The notes under the pieces are model-generated. The model worked only from the letters and a program-made list of their open reading frames with translations, searched no databases and had not been told where the DNA came from. 64,000 nucleotides of DNA from Branchiostoma floridae (taxonomy: Eukaryota; Chordata; Leptocardii; Amphioxiformes; Branchiostomatidae): positions 32,575,212 to 32,639,211 of the forward strand of contig NC_049980.1 of NCBI RefSeq assembly GCF_000003815.2, in the 5' to 3' direction. Shown one piece after another: positions 56,301 through 64,000 of this stretch. The first letter of the stretch is position 1. Each line of letters starts with the position of its first letter. The translations under genes and the position numbers were made by a program.

Positions 56301-57370
56301 TTACATGTATTCTGCACAACTTCCGACTTAAAGAAATAACTGTCTTTAAGGCCACACCAATTTAATTTCTTGGTTCACGGATTTTTTCGTAAAAAAATAT
56401 GGAGCGAGAGGGCGAAATAAAAATAAAAATAAAAATTGTAAAATGGTTGAGGTAAAGGTAACGGCTAATCCAAAACATAAAGAAAAAAAGTTTTCAGCTT
56501 GAAAAAAGTACAAAAACACTATTTTTGTACAGTAACAGCACCTGTACCCACACTTTAAGGAGCTTATAATATAAAGGTCAATTTGCTACACCAGAAAGTT
56601 GGTGAATGGTTTCATTAATGGTGAAAATTTTTATTTTTATTTTTTTTCCCAAAAAATAGAAGCGAGCGAATCCGTGAACCAAGAAATTAAATCGGTGTGG
56701 CCTAATTTGAGTCTTTTACCACTGCAATGTACGTTTTCCTGCCTGTATTTCTTTGTACAGCTCTTTGCACAGTGAAACCTTAACTTTGTTATAATGTTAT
56801 TTTCTTGTTATTTCCTATAAGCCTCAAAACACGTGAACACCTGCTGCTGTAGTGCTGGTATAACCTGCCGATTTATTAATAGGTCCAAAATCTGGTCCAC
56901 TGATTGTTTTCACGTTTTTAGAAAAAAAAACGGTTTTGTACTGGTACACTGTACCCACCCCTGAGTTGCAAGGTTGGTTGGGAAGCGGGGACACAGATCT
57001 CCTCATACAGTAGAAGCCCGTTGATTGCACAACGGATGACTGCACACTTCTGTTAATTGCACGTAATCCGCAAATCCTGTGGTGGTGCGGTCCAGCTTGA
57101 ACCTTCGTTTTGTTGCACCATCCGGATAATTGCACAAAATACGCTGGCAAATCGGGTGTGCGATCAAAAGGCTTCTACTGTACAAGCAACACTGGTTACC
57201 TCGTTGGCAGTTGTCCTGACCCTGTTCTCCAGGTGCCTCCAGTCGGCCTGCGTGTGAGACTTGGTGGCCTGGCTCCCGGCGGACGTGATGGAGGCATCGC
57301 CTAACTCTGCCAGCTGCTTCTCCAGACCGGCCTTCTCACTCTGACAGGCCTCAAGCTCTGTGGTCAACTT
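47216..57370 (-). CDS. CNTLN: centlein-like gene, last eight coding exons (C-terminal 357 codons)
   Basis: This entry spans the gene; exons are listed separately. Eight - strand exons total 1,074 nt in one open frame ending at TAA 47216-47218. Identification rests on remembered human centlein C-terminal patterns: YEQ(L/M)Y....(D/E)LEKK, ELE(S/T)AA..QL..LA..SE, TFVKAL..EL, (A/S)ILNIS..D(L/M)E(D/E)I and PFA(S/T).LLE.V(V/L)EK. Centlein is a ~1,400-residue centrosomal coiled-coil protein that tethers C-Nap1 and Cep68 in the centriole linker. The remaining ~1,000 residues are not found in the 6.6 kb to the right, so they lie beyond the window. Several exon edges carry large tandem arrays. Confidence 0.87.
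47870..47965. repeat. tandem pair of the ACACACC/TATAGATACAGATACAG repeat
   Basis: GTGTGTTACGCCGAAGGGC, GGTTATACCGGCTATATAG and ATACAGATACAG occur twice. It is related to the array at 57.42-58.32 kb. Confidence 0.65.
47973..48020 (-). repeat. tRNA-like fragment
   Basis: The - strand shows CAGTGGTTAGGGA (box-A-like) and GGTTGAAATC (box-B-like). It is too short for a tRNA gene. Confidence 0.35.
48236..48300. repeat. fragment of the GGTACCATCC MITE
   Basis: GACGGGTAGCAGAAGCAAACATAGGAGCAAACTAC matches the inverted end of the element at 3464. Confidence 0.5.
48399..48473 (-). CDS. CNTLN: CNTLN exon
   Basis: 75 nt, phase 0 to 0, acceptor ctctcgatag, donor gtaaat. It begins GVDVKAEKKKDQQWNKKLEK. 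Confidence 0.83.
49260..49466 (-). CDS. CNTLN: CNTLN exon
   Basis: 207 nt, acceptor accctctgcag, donor gtgggg. It begins ALSAELLHQVQSTRRQ and contains SLACSILNISQADMEDIM, the best-conserved centlein motif. Its 5' edge seeds a 1.5-kb array. Confidence 0.9.
49467..50965 (-). repeat. exon-edge array: ~12 copies of CNTLN exon 5' edge
   Basis: Compound minisatellite of TGGGAGTGTGTTACTGGTGCAG and TTACAG(A/G)(G/A)A units. These are punctuated by AGCTCTGCTGAGAGGGCCTGC, the first ~27 nt of the exon with its acceptor. The 357-codon + strand ORF here is a repeat artefact. Confidence 0.9.
50970..52078. repeat. 22-bp minisatellite, ~50 copies
   Basis: AACTGCAGGAATGTGTTTCAGT is repeated head to tail with few length changes; C/T/A variants of TTTC(A/C/T)GT alternate. 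Confidence 0.93.
52248..52424 (-). CDS. CNTLN: CNTLN exon
   Basis: 177 nt, acceptor gacaaaacag, donor gtactc. It begins LQETQTRRHEAETVVSELES and ends GELNTFVK. Its 5' edge seeds the array at 52425-53420. Confidence 0.88.
52425..53425 (-). repeat. exon-edge array: ~18 copies of CNTLN exon 5' edge
   Basis: Units of ~50-60 bp contain GGGTCTCCTGCAGCTGTTTTG and TCTGACAGGGAGAGAAGTTTT. On the - strand each carries the acceptor dinucleotide and the first ~10 nt of the exon at 52248-52424. Confidence 0.9.
53558..53653 (-). CDS. CNTLN: CNTLN exon
   Basis: 96 nt, acceptor tctgtttcag, donor gtagac. It begins LGSLKRRIAAVTKDKYHYEQ, with L(K)....A(V)..(K).YEQ as in centlein. Confidence 0.88.
53930..55524 (-). 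repeat. exon-edge array: ~15 copies of CNTLN exon 3' part with (GTTT)n
   Basis: Each 85-100-bp unit (- strand) has GGATCAAGGCACTGAGTCTGG, then AGCGAGCAGAAGAAAACACAG, the donor gtgtttg and (GTTT)n. The leftmost copies decay near 53.93-54.1 kb. It is built like the CCDC171 arrays at 26.1 and 35.8 kb. Confidence 0.93.
55525..55693 (-). CDS. CNTLN: CNTLN exon (founder of 15-copy array)
   Basis: 169 nt, acceptor cgtccctccag, donor gtgttt. The reading begins CGRLERDVTMKRTLIEDMKL and ends LSLDSEQKKTQ. Confidence 0.87.
55725..55850. repeat. interspersed repeat (TAACACACCAGCTTCTGTAT block)
   Basis: It contains GTAACACACCAGCTTCTGTA, TATAGCCGGTAAAACC and GCGACAGCAGCTGGTTATC, as at 28760 and 57420. Confidence 0.5.
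55951..56038. repeat. foldback repeat
   Basis: TATAGAAAAAATGCTAACACTT pairs with AAGTGTCAGCATTTTTTCTATA. Confidence 0.6.
56167..56249 (-). CDS. CNTLN: CNTLN exon
   Basis: 83 nt, acceptor tttgtccag, donor gtagga. It begins VSRQSDVIKALRSENEDQAV and ends two bases into a codon. Confidence 0.82.
56350..56702. repeat. MITE with GGCCACACC ends
   Basis: GGCCACACCAATTTAATTTC is inverted as GAAATTAAATCGGTGTGGCC; the arms extend ~45 bp. A solo end lies near 44281-44322. Confidence 0.75.
57008..57180. repeat. MITE with CAGTAGAAGCC ends, TA flanks
   Basis: Sister of 37150-37316. CAGTAGAAGCC and GGCTTCTACTG are flanked by TA; both arms contain TTGCAC motifs. It ends 20 bp from a CNTLN exon. Confidence 0.75.
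57200..57370 (-). CDS. CNTLN: CNTLN exon (most upstream visible)
   Basis: 171 nt, phase 0 to 0, acceptor tgccctgcag, donor gtaacc. It begins KLTTELEACQSEKAGLEKQL and has DWRHLENRV near its end. Confidence 0.82.
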
Positions 57371-57419
57371 CTGCAGGGCAGGATACAAAACATATCAAGA
57401 TACAATACTGTATCTGTAA

Positions 57420-58320
57420 GGCCAATATAACTTCCCTCTGGCTTAACACACCAGCTTCTGTATCTGTTGTATCTGTCTAGCTGGTATAACCGGCCTTCAA
57501 CGTATAAACTAACATTATGATACCAGCTTCAGACTTGCCTTCTCACTCTGACAGGCCTCAAGCTCCGTGGTCAACTTCTGCAGGTCAGGATACAAAACAT
57601 ATCAAGAAACCTCTAGACATTCATTCCGTGACAAGTGTCAGTTTGTTTTCTGTCAGACTGTAACATTCTTGATTATATGTAACTCTATTTTAAGAAGAAT
57701 CTTTCATGATGAAACTGTTCGGGCGAACGTACGTCCACTATGTAATTTGGTTTGAAATTTCAGTTTTTTGTTTTAACTGCGAAAACCAAATAAAGCTTTT
57801 ATCTCATCTCATCTCAAAATACAATACTGAATAGTGTAAGGTCAATATAACTGCCCTCTGGCATAACAGACTCTGACTCCAACTTCTGTATCTGTATAGC
57901 TGGTATAACCGCCCTTCAGTGTAACACACCAGCTTCTGTATCTGTATAGCCTTCAGCATAACACACCAGCTTCTGTATGATTGTATCTGTATAACCACCC
58001 TTCAGTATAACACACCAGTTTCTGTATCTGTATATTAGCTGGTATACTAGTAACCGCCCTTCAGCATAACACACCAGCTTCAGAATCTGTATCTGTATCT
58101 GTATAGCTGGTATAGCCACCCTTCAGCAAAACACACCAGCTTCTGTATCTGTATAACTAGTATAACCACCCTTCAGTATAACACAACAGTTTCTCTAGCC
58201 GGTATGACCAACCTTTGGCATCAGACACAAGCTTTTGTATCTGTATCTGTCTGGCCCATAAAACCTACCCTTTGGTGTAACACACCAACTTCTGTATGTA
58301 TCTGAGTGTATTGCCAGTAT
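57420..58320. repeat. decayed tandem repeat (AACACACCAGCTTCTGTATCTG)
   Basis: About ten or more 40-60-bp units with CTTCTGTATCTGTATAGC and TAACACACCAGC. A partial copy of the CNTLN exon 5' edge (TCACTCTGACAGGCCTCAAG) is embedded at ~57540-57585. Confidence 0.75.
57537..57585 (-). repeat. exon-edge duplication: partial copy of CNTLN exon 5' part
   Basis: CTTCTCACTCTGACAGGCCTC through CAACTTCTGCAG repeats the 5' portion of the exon at 57200-57370 with its acceptor. Confidence 0.8.
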
Positions 58321-59038
58321 ATCTGAATTAGTCGTAGTTGGTATAGTTTGCATTCAATTGTGCATCTAATCTCTGTCTAAGCTACCTACATTTTGAACTG
58401 AAAGTTTGAGAAAATGCCCCAGGAGGTCTTGAGCAAAATGCAAATAACATCTACAGTTTTGGAAGTTATACTTAGTAAATCTACAGGAAAACACAAGCAG
58501 ACAGACAGACAGAAAAATACACCATTTTCACAGCCAGGGTGACAATAACTCCATTCTGAGGAAGGTAACTCAATGTTATACAGTGTAGTATTTCAATGTA
58601 GAATATTGTTTGAAACTGTTTTTTTTAGAAATTTATAATGTCTATGTATTTTGTCAGCAGGGCTAGCCCTTTGTAATAGCCACAGACTAGTTGGGCAAAG
58701 CTGGCTATGTGGTCTGAATACCTGACACCAACATATTATTATTAAGTAAATAAACAAATAAATGACCTTTTCTTCAGGTAATGAGTACCTGTCTTTCCAG
58801 GGTTCACAGTTCAGAGGTCAGCTTGGAAAATGATCAAACAGTGTAACAAACTGACTGGTAAAACCGGTTTTTGACTCATAAGCACACACCTGCATGACGC
58901 AGTGACCTATTTACATTACATCAGACAGCAATTGTCTGCGCTTTTCTCCAACATTCGTCAAAACTTATCCAGTAGTCTGAGAGAAACACTGCGGTTTCTG
59001 ATCCTTTCTTAATCTTGGTACGAAGTCTCTGCCACAAG
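58321..59038. other. intergenic or intronic spacer, no gene seen
   Basis: It contains an interspersed-repeat fragment (TAGCCCTTTGTAATAGCCAC, also near 1350 and 7590). No coding feature is supported. Confidence 0.4.
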
Positions 59039-59165
59039 ATGAAATACCTGAGCATCTTTTTAGTCCTAACAGCCGCCGCTTTAACGACATTCAACGGAGC
59101 TGTTGGTGCAGAAACTGACGGAAGCCAAGCTGTGGAGAGTGGGCTCAACCCCAGGCAAAAGTCAT
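59039..59165 (+). CDS. secreted protein of unknown family, exon 1
   Basis: ATG 59039 opens a signal peptide (MKYLSIFLVLTAAALTTF) with a probable cut after AVGA at ~24. The following residues are acidic/polar (ETDGSQAVESGLNPRQKS). The donor is gtaagc at 59166, one base into a codon. No cysteines are seen. It runs opposite to CNTLN and appears nested in or upstream of it. Confidence 0.55.
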
Positions 59166-60519
59166 GTAAGCATCTACCCACTCTTTTGCTTCTCCTTGAC
59201 AGAAGGTTACTTTACAACAGTCAACAATTATGTTCAGTTGGGGTTAAATGCTTCACAGGAAGTTTTCATTTCTAAAAAAAATCAAAGACCTCTCAGGGAG
59301 ACGAAGAAAATCTGGGCTACGACAACTGTTTAGGTGGTCACTTTGGACGGTAACAGGTCAACTCGCCCCATGCCCAACTCACCCCAACTATTTTACTTCT
59401 TGGTTTTATTCTGATTTTGTACACATACATCCTACTTTTATTAGTAAATATTACTTAAAGTGCGAGCAAAACCTCGTAACTCTAATTTTAACGTTCCCTT
59501 CTCTGTTTGGTCGCGGGAGCGGACACTCGCATTGGGGGCGGGCCGGATATGTTCCAAGTGCCCGCCCGCCCGCCATGTCCACCGGGTGCGCCGCCGCCCG
59601 CCTTCAAGAATGGCTGACTACTGGCTCAAATACTACAAATACGCTGCTAGGAAACTACGTAACATACAAATCTACTTAGTCTTTGAGAAAATGTTTTGTT
59701 TGACTATGCTTTAGAGTTGAGAATGTACGTGATGCTAAGCGCGCGGCCAAACACGGAGACACAGCCGGTGAAAATATTAGAGTCAGTCGCTAAATAAATG
59801 CAGAGCAAAATAGTATAAAAGAGGTTAGAATTAAAGTCATGAGGTTTTGTCAGCCTGTAAAGTAAGTAGGATACATGTGCATAAGACTAGAAGTGACCCA
59901 GTATTGCCAATCACCCTAAATTGGGGCGAGTTGGACATGGGGCGAGTCGTCTAGAAACCCTTTGGACAGGACTTCTAATGGCTAAGTCACTGGAAAAAAA
60001 ATTATCTATTGTAAGTCAATAGCATACATTGGCCAGGAATGGTGGTTAGGGGTGGGTACCGGTACATAAAATTCAGGTCCAGGTCCACTGAGGATTAGGA
60101 CCTAGACCTGATTGCCTAACTGACTTGCCTCCTCAACTTCGGGTGGAAGGGGCTGCAATAGACATGCCGTTTATCGACACTGAAAAAATTGGGGCAGACT
60201 GAAAATGTGCCGGAAGGAGTTACATTTTGCCATGTCTGAGGGCTGTTTGTTTTAGTTTTGGTGACACACCAATTCATAGAGTACGTCCATCCTCAGTCCT
60301 CCCTGGGTAAGTCCAGTTTAAGTCCATTAGTTCAACTTCAAGGTTTGCAAGGGAGTGACTCATTAAAATAATAATGAAGACATTGCTACTCTTTGCAGAC
60401 TACTGGTAACATACTTTGTAACTGCAATCTACTAGTAGGAAGGTTCAAGTAAATGTACACGTATGTGATATTGCATGTCCTACTTGACTTCAAGTTTTTG
60501 GTTATTTACTTATCCGTAG
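59166..60519 (+). other. intron of the secreted-protein gene, no other gene seen
   Basis: It is bounded by gtaagc and ccgtag. ORFs inside are short, overlapping and without recognisable content. Confidence 0.45.
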
Positions 60520-60630
60520 TGCTGAGGATGCTGTCTGAAACGAGGAAGTTACACTGGGACGCCGGAATGGAGTACGCAATCGCAGAGCTGATGAAGGATG
60601 TGGACAAAGGAGTGGACCCGGAAAGCGAAG
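60520..60630 (+). CDS. secreted protein of unknown family, exon 2 (gene continues or ends outside)
   Basis: The acceptor is cttatccgtag and the donor gtatac. Joined to exon 1 it reads LLRMLSETRKLHWDAGMEYA and then an acidic helix with ELMKDVDKG. The total so far is ~80 residues, the size of a peptide-hormone precursor. The L..ML...RKLHW stretch faintly recalls residues 11-23 of parathyroid-hormone-like peptides; this is weak. No further exon was found in the window. Confidence 0.5.
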
Positions 60631-61071
60631 GTATACCTGATATTATGTTGAATACGAAAGTATCTATGGAATGTTGAATTGTATCACTGCATTTAGAAGG
60701 TATTTAGACCTCTGACCTCCTCCACCCTTAAAATCTTGAAAAACGGCTCAGGCCGAATGATGTATCAAGGTTAAATAAAGGCTGAAAAAAAAAAAATACC
60801 TGCCTATATTATAAGGCTTAGGTCCCAATTGCGAAAAAGAACCCTGTCGGGTAGTTCACATGCTTTTTTCCGGGTGTGACCCCTACGTGGCCCCGTGCGG
60901 CCCCCAGGATAAATTTGAGTAGGGCCCGGCATCAGGTTCGTTTTAAGATAGTATCAAAATCGGCCCGGCAACCTGCAACAAATACATGCCATGACCTGAG
61001 TGTGTGTGTGCATGTGCATGCTTGCGTGTGTGCATGCTTGCATGTGTGTGCATGTGTGTGTGCATGCATTT

Positions 61072-63590
61072 ATTTGTTTGAACCTTTGTTTATTCATGAA
61101 AGCTCAAATCGGCCTCAGTTTTCAGTTCAGTTCATCCTTATCTGGTGACGCTATGAAGTTCTTCCATACGACCCTGTCGCGCATGACAGACAGGAGGTCT
61201 CCGTCTTGGAGGCCAACATCTTCCTCAATCACCCCCTTAAGGGTCAGGGTTGGTCGGCCACGTCTTCTCTTCTCGTCGGGCCGCCAGAGAAGAACCCTAC
61301 CAGCCATCTCGTCGTGACGCATCACATGACCAGCAAGGGCCAGGCGTCGGTCGCGAATGACTCTAGTAATCCGTGGCAGACCGTTGTAAAGCTGTGTGTT
61401 AGAGGTGTGACTCTTCCAGTCAACATCCAAGGTGGCACGGAGAAGCCGGGTATAGTTCCCGTCGAGTTTCTTGCACAGGGTTTTAGTTAAAGACCAAGAG
61501 TCAGACCCGTAGAGCAGAATAGACTCAACACTCGATTTGAAGACTTTGATCTTGGTGGTATTTTGAATTGGAGCCTTCCACACCTTCCTGAGGGAATGGG
61601 ATGCTCCCCATGCTAGTCTGATACGGTGACTGACGTCATGGGCTGTATTGGAGAAGCTTCCGAGATACTTAAAGTCGCTGACTTGCTCTATGACAGTTCC
61701 ATCACTTGCTTTTAAGACCTGAGGGTCGACAGGGGGGTTGATGTGCATGACCATGGTCTTAGACGCATTTAGGAGTAGACCAATCTCCTGGGTGGCAGAC
61801 TCTACACGGTGTAGAAAGACTTGTGCAGCACGGATAGTATCTTCAAGCAGGCAGATGTCATCCGCGAAGTCTAAATCCGGCAAAACCACAGCTGGGTGAC
61901 GCGAGCTCTGTCTTCTCCTCAGAGTGAGGCCGTCGTTGGTATTGACAGCCTTGCGCAGTGCATAGTCCAATGCAACGATGAAGAGAAAAGGAGCCAGGGG
62001 ATCACCCTGCAGGACACCAGTATTGATGTTGAAGGTGTCAGTTTCACCTTCAGGGGTGAGGACTGTAGCGATGGTGTTAGCGTACATTACCCTGATTGCG
62101 TCGACTATGGGCGTGGGCACACCATAGGCTGCAAGGATCTTGAACATTGTGATGCGGTTGATCGAATCAAACGCCTTTTTGAAGTCGATGAAAATGAGCA
62201 CTGCCTCTTTTTGGTGGTTCTGCACCTCTTCAACGATTCGGCGTAGGGCCAGGATTTGAGCTGACGTTGAGCGTGAGGGACGAAAGCCGTTCTGATTGGG
62301 GCGTAAGAGCTTATCAACAACTGGCCTTATTCTGTTGAGCAGAAGGCGGTTGTACACTTTTGCGGCTATCTGAGTGAGGGATATGCCCCTGTAGTTGTCA
62401 GGAAGGGTAAGGTTTCCCTTCTTTGGGACTGGGACTATACCCGACAATCCCCACTCATCCGGCCTGTTTCCAGAAAGAGTTTGATTGCAAAAGTTGGTTA
62501 GGAACTGCCTAGCTTTGGGAAGTTGCCACACTTCTAATGGCAGGCCGTCCAGTCCCGGGGCTTTTCCGGCTTTCATTTGCTTCAGAGCTATGTCAACTTC
62601 ACCCTGAGTGAAGGGATCGCAGCTAATGTTGTAGTTAGTGTCAAATACTGGGGTGATCGGAACTCCAGTGGAGCTGGACTGAGGGACATCATTGTTAAGG
62701 AGCTTGGAGAAGTGATTTTTCCAGGTGTTGAGTCTGTCTTCTCCCTGGATAAAGATCACGCCTGATCTTTTACCAGATAGCTCGCGCACTAGCTTCCATG
62801 CTCTCAGATGCTCTGGGGCTGAGCTTGCTTCGAAAGTCTGAAGTGTCTTAATGATTCTATCTTCTTCACATCTATCGTAAGTCTTTTTAAGCTGGATCTG
62901 GGCAGTTTGAACATCTTTAGTGGACGAACGAAGGGTAGCCCGGCGTGCAATCGACACTTGAATGGTATCTACTGGATCAGGGTCACGAGGTGGTTTCCGT
63001 GGAAGCCTCTTGCTGCCTACTTTGTTACAGATTTCTACAAAAGAAGAGTAGGATTTCTGCTGATCTGGTAGATTAGCATACGTATGGGCAATGTCATCAT
63101 CAATTGTGCTTGCAAGCTCCTGGTCTTCTCTTAAAGCTCGCCAATACAACTTAGTGCGTGACATGGTTTTGGGCTTACGGACACTAAGACGGATCTTGGT
63201 GGAGACCATTCTGTGATCGGAGCCAATGGGATTGGAGGAGTTGAAAGCTTGGCAGTCCTTGATGCTGTTCCTCCACCGCTTTCTGAAGAGACAGAAGTCG
63301 ATCTGGGCTAGGTTACCATTTGGAGATCTCCAAGTCCACAGTCTATTCTTAGGTTTTTGGAATGAAGTGTTGCCCACGATGAGGTTGTTTCGGTTAACAA
63401 GGTCTAATAGGTAGCCTCCGTTACGATTTGGTATTTGGTGGAACGAGAATTTGCCATCTATCCTGGCGTTGAAATCCCCACCAATAAGTAACATGGCATG
63501 TAGCGGTGTGGACTGAACAAAAGAATCAAATCGGCCTGCATGCACAAAACCGTCCTTATCTGTCTGCACTGTGACCCAATGCCTAATCAA
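61072..63590 (-). mobile_element. 5'-truncated non-LTR retrotransposon (LINE)
   Basis: The - strand frame runs from about 63590 to 61122 (822 codons) without a break, followed by a short 3' tail rich in AAATAAAC/CAAATAAAT. It lacks an ATG because the 5' end is lost: an in-frame stop lies ~20 bases upstream and the apurinic-type endonuclease is incomplete. No target duplication was identified. Confidence 0.85.
61122..63590 (-). pseudogene. LINE ORF2: partial endonuclease and reverse transcriptase
   Basis: Counting from 63590: the endonuclease remnant has GDFNAR at 38-43 and SDH at 124-126. The RT has GLDGLP at 347, LPDNYRGISL near 397, IDFKKAFD at 468 and FADD at 575-578 (the YXDD box with F first), then GLLLNASKT. 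The C-terminal part has an RR.LALAGHV.R motif, common in RTE-like and related LINE clades; no zinc knuckle is seen. The clade cannot be fixed by eye. The RT core is unbroken, but the protein lacks its N-terminus, so it is called a pseudogene. Confidence 0.85.
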
Positions 63591-63632
63591 TGCTACATTA
63601 GTAAGTATGAGTTACATACAGCAATTCTAGCA

Positions 63633-64000
63633 TGGGTGCCATCCAGGTAGTAGTTCTCTCCTACGGTCACTTCTGCTACCCGTCTGGGGAACTGTATATT
63701 CAAACCTTTTGGTGGTGACATCAGTTAATGAGTGAATTCAGGATTTGGTTCTAGAGCGCTTATTCGATGACACCAGGCCCTTCCGCAAACGGGCGGAGGG
63801 CGTTTGGGTGTTGGAGTGCTTGAACCCATTCCTTGATTTGCTCATGTGTAGGGACCAATCAGCACCCTCGTGATTTGGATGATTCTAGACGTTAGAGAGG
63901 TTTCCAAATGGAATAGAAGAGAAGCAACTGTACACAGTGTATAATAAAAGTCAAAGAGAGAAGCGACTGTATAGTGTATAATAAACGTCGGAGCTCACTA
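63633..64000. repeat. MITE of the GGTACCATCC family (right end cut by window)
   Basis: It matches 3464-3834 through GTTAATGAGTGAATT.AGGA, TTCTAGAGCGCT and GTGTATAATAAACG. The right terminus lies beyond 64000. Confidence 0.7.

Noticed and set aside
59248-59714. Overlapping + strand ORFs downstream of the secreted-protein exon
   Set aside because: They lie inside the inferred intron, in two frames, without start context or recognisable motifs.

Overview
The window looks like nuclear DNA of an invertebrate chordate, most likely amphioxus (Branchiostoma). It holds intron-rich orthologues of two vertebrate coiled-coil genes, many short foldback transposons, a 5S rRNA-derived repeat and minisatellites seeded on exon-intron junctions. 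There is no bacterial-style gene organisation. The species is inferred, because no database search was possible.

Layout. Bases 177-44744 on the + strand carry 29 coding exons of a CCDC171-like gene. They join in frame to 1,305 codons plus stop; only the N-terminus lies to the left. Bases 47216-57370 on the - strand carry the last eight coding exons (357 codons plus stop) of a centlein (CNTLN)-like gene. The two genes converge tail to tail, with candidate poly(A) signals about 90 bp apart near 45.85-45.95 kb. CCDC171 and CNTLN also lie close together on human 9p22, so the pair looks like an old linkage.

Between CCDC171 exons at 7829 and 22246 sits a 13.1-kb Ty3/gypsy-type LTR retrotransposon (8348-21483). 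Its 975-bp LTRs look identical by eye, so it is young. Besides gag and pol it has two small paralogous ORFs before gag, a 288-codon ORF after pol, retrovirus-like splice signals, and a set of antisense ORFs before the 3' LTR. Other mobile DNA includes a 1.8-kb inverted-repeat transposon (22541-24357), whose pre-insertion site survives as a paralogous copy at 36.2 kb. There is also a 5'-truncated LINE on the - strand (61.1-63.6 kb) and about twenty MITEs from several families.

The most striking feature is that many exon edges of both host genes have been duplicated in tandem into the adjacent intron. Copies number from 1 to about 18 and carry the splice site with part of the exon. 3'-edge copies are often separated by (GTTT)n tracts. 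These arrays cover several kb and create dozens of decoy splice sites.

At 59.0-60.6 kb on the + strand, two exons encode an unrecognised secreted protein. They appear to lie inside, or just upstream of, the centlein gene and run opposite to it. A 100-N assembly gap lies at 28473-28572, at the apex of a foldback repeat.
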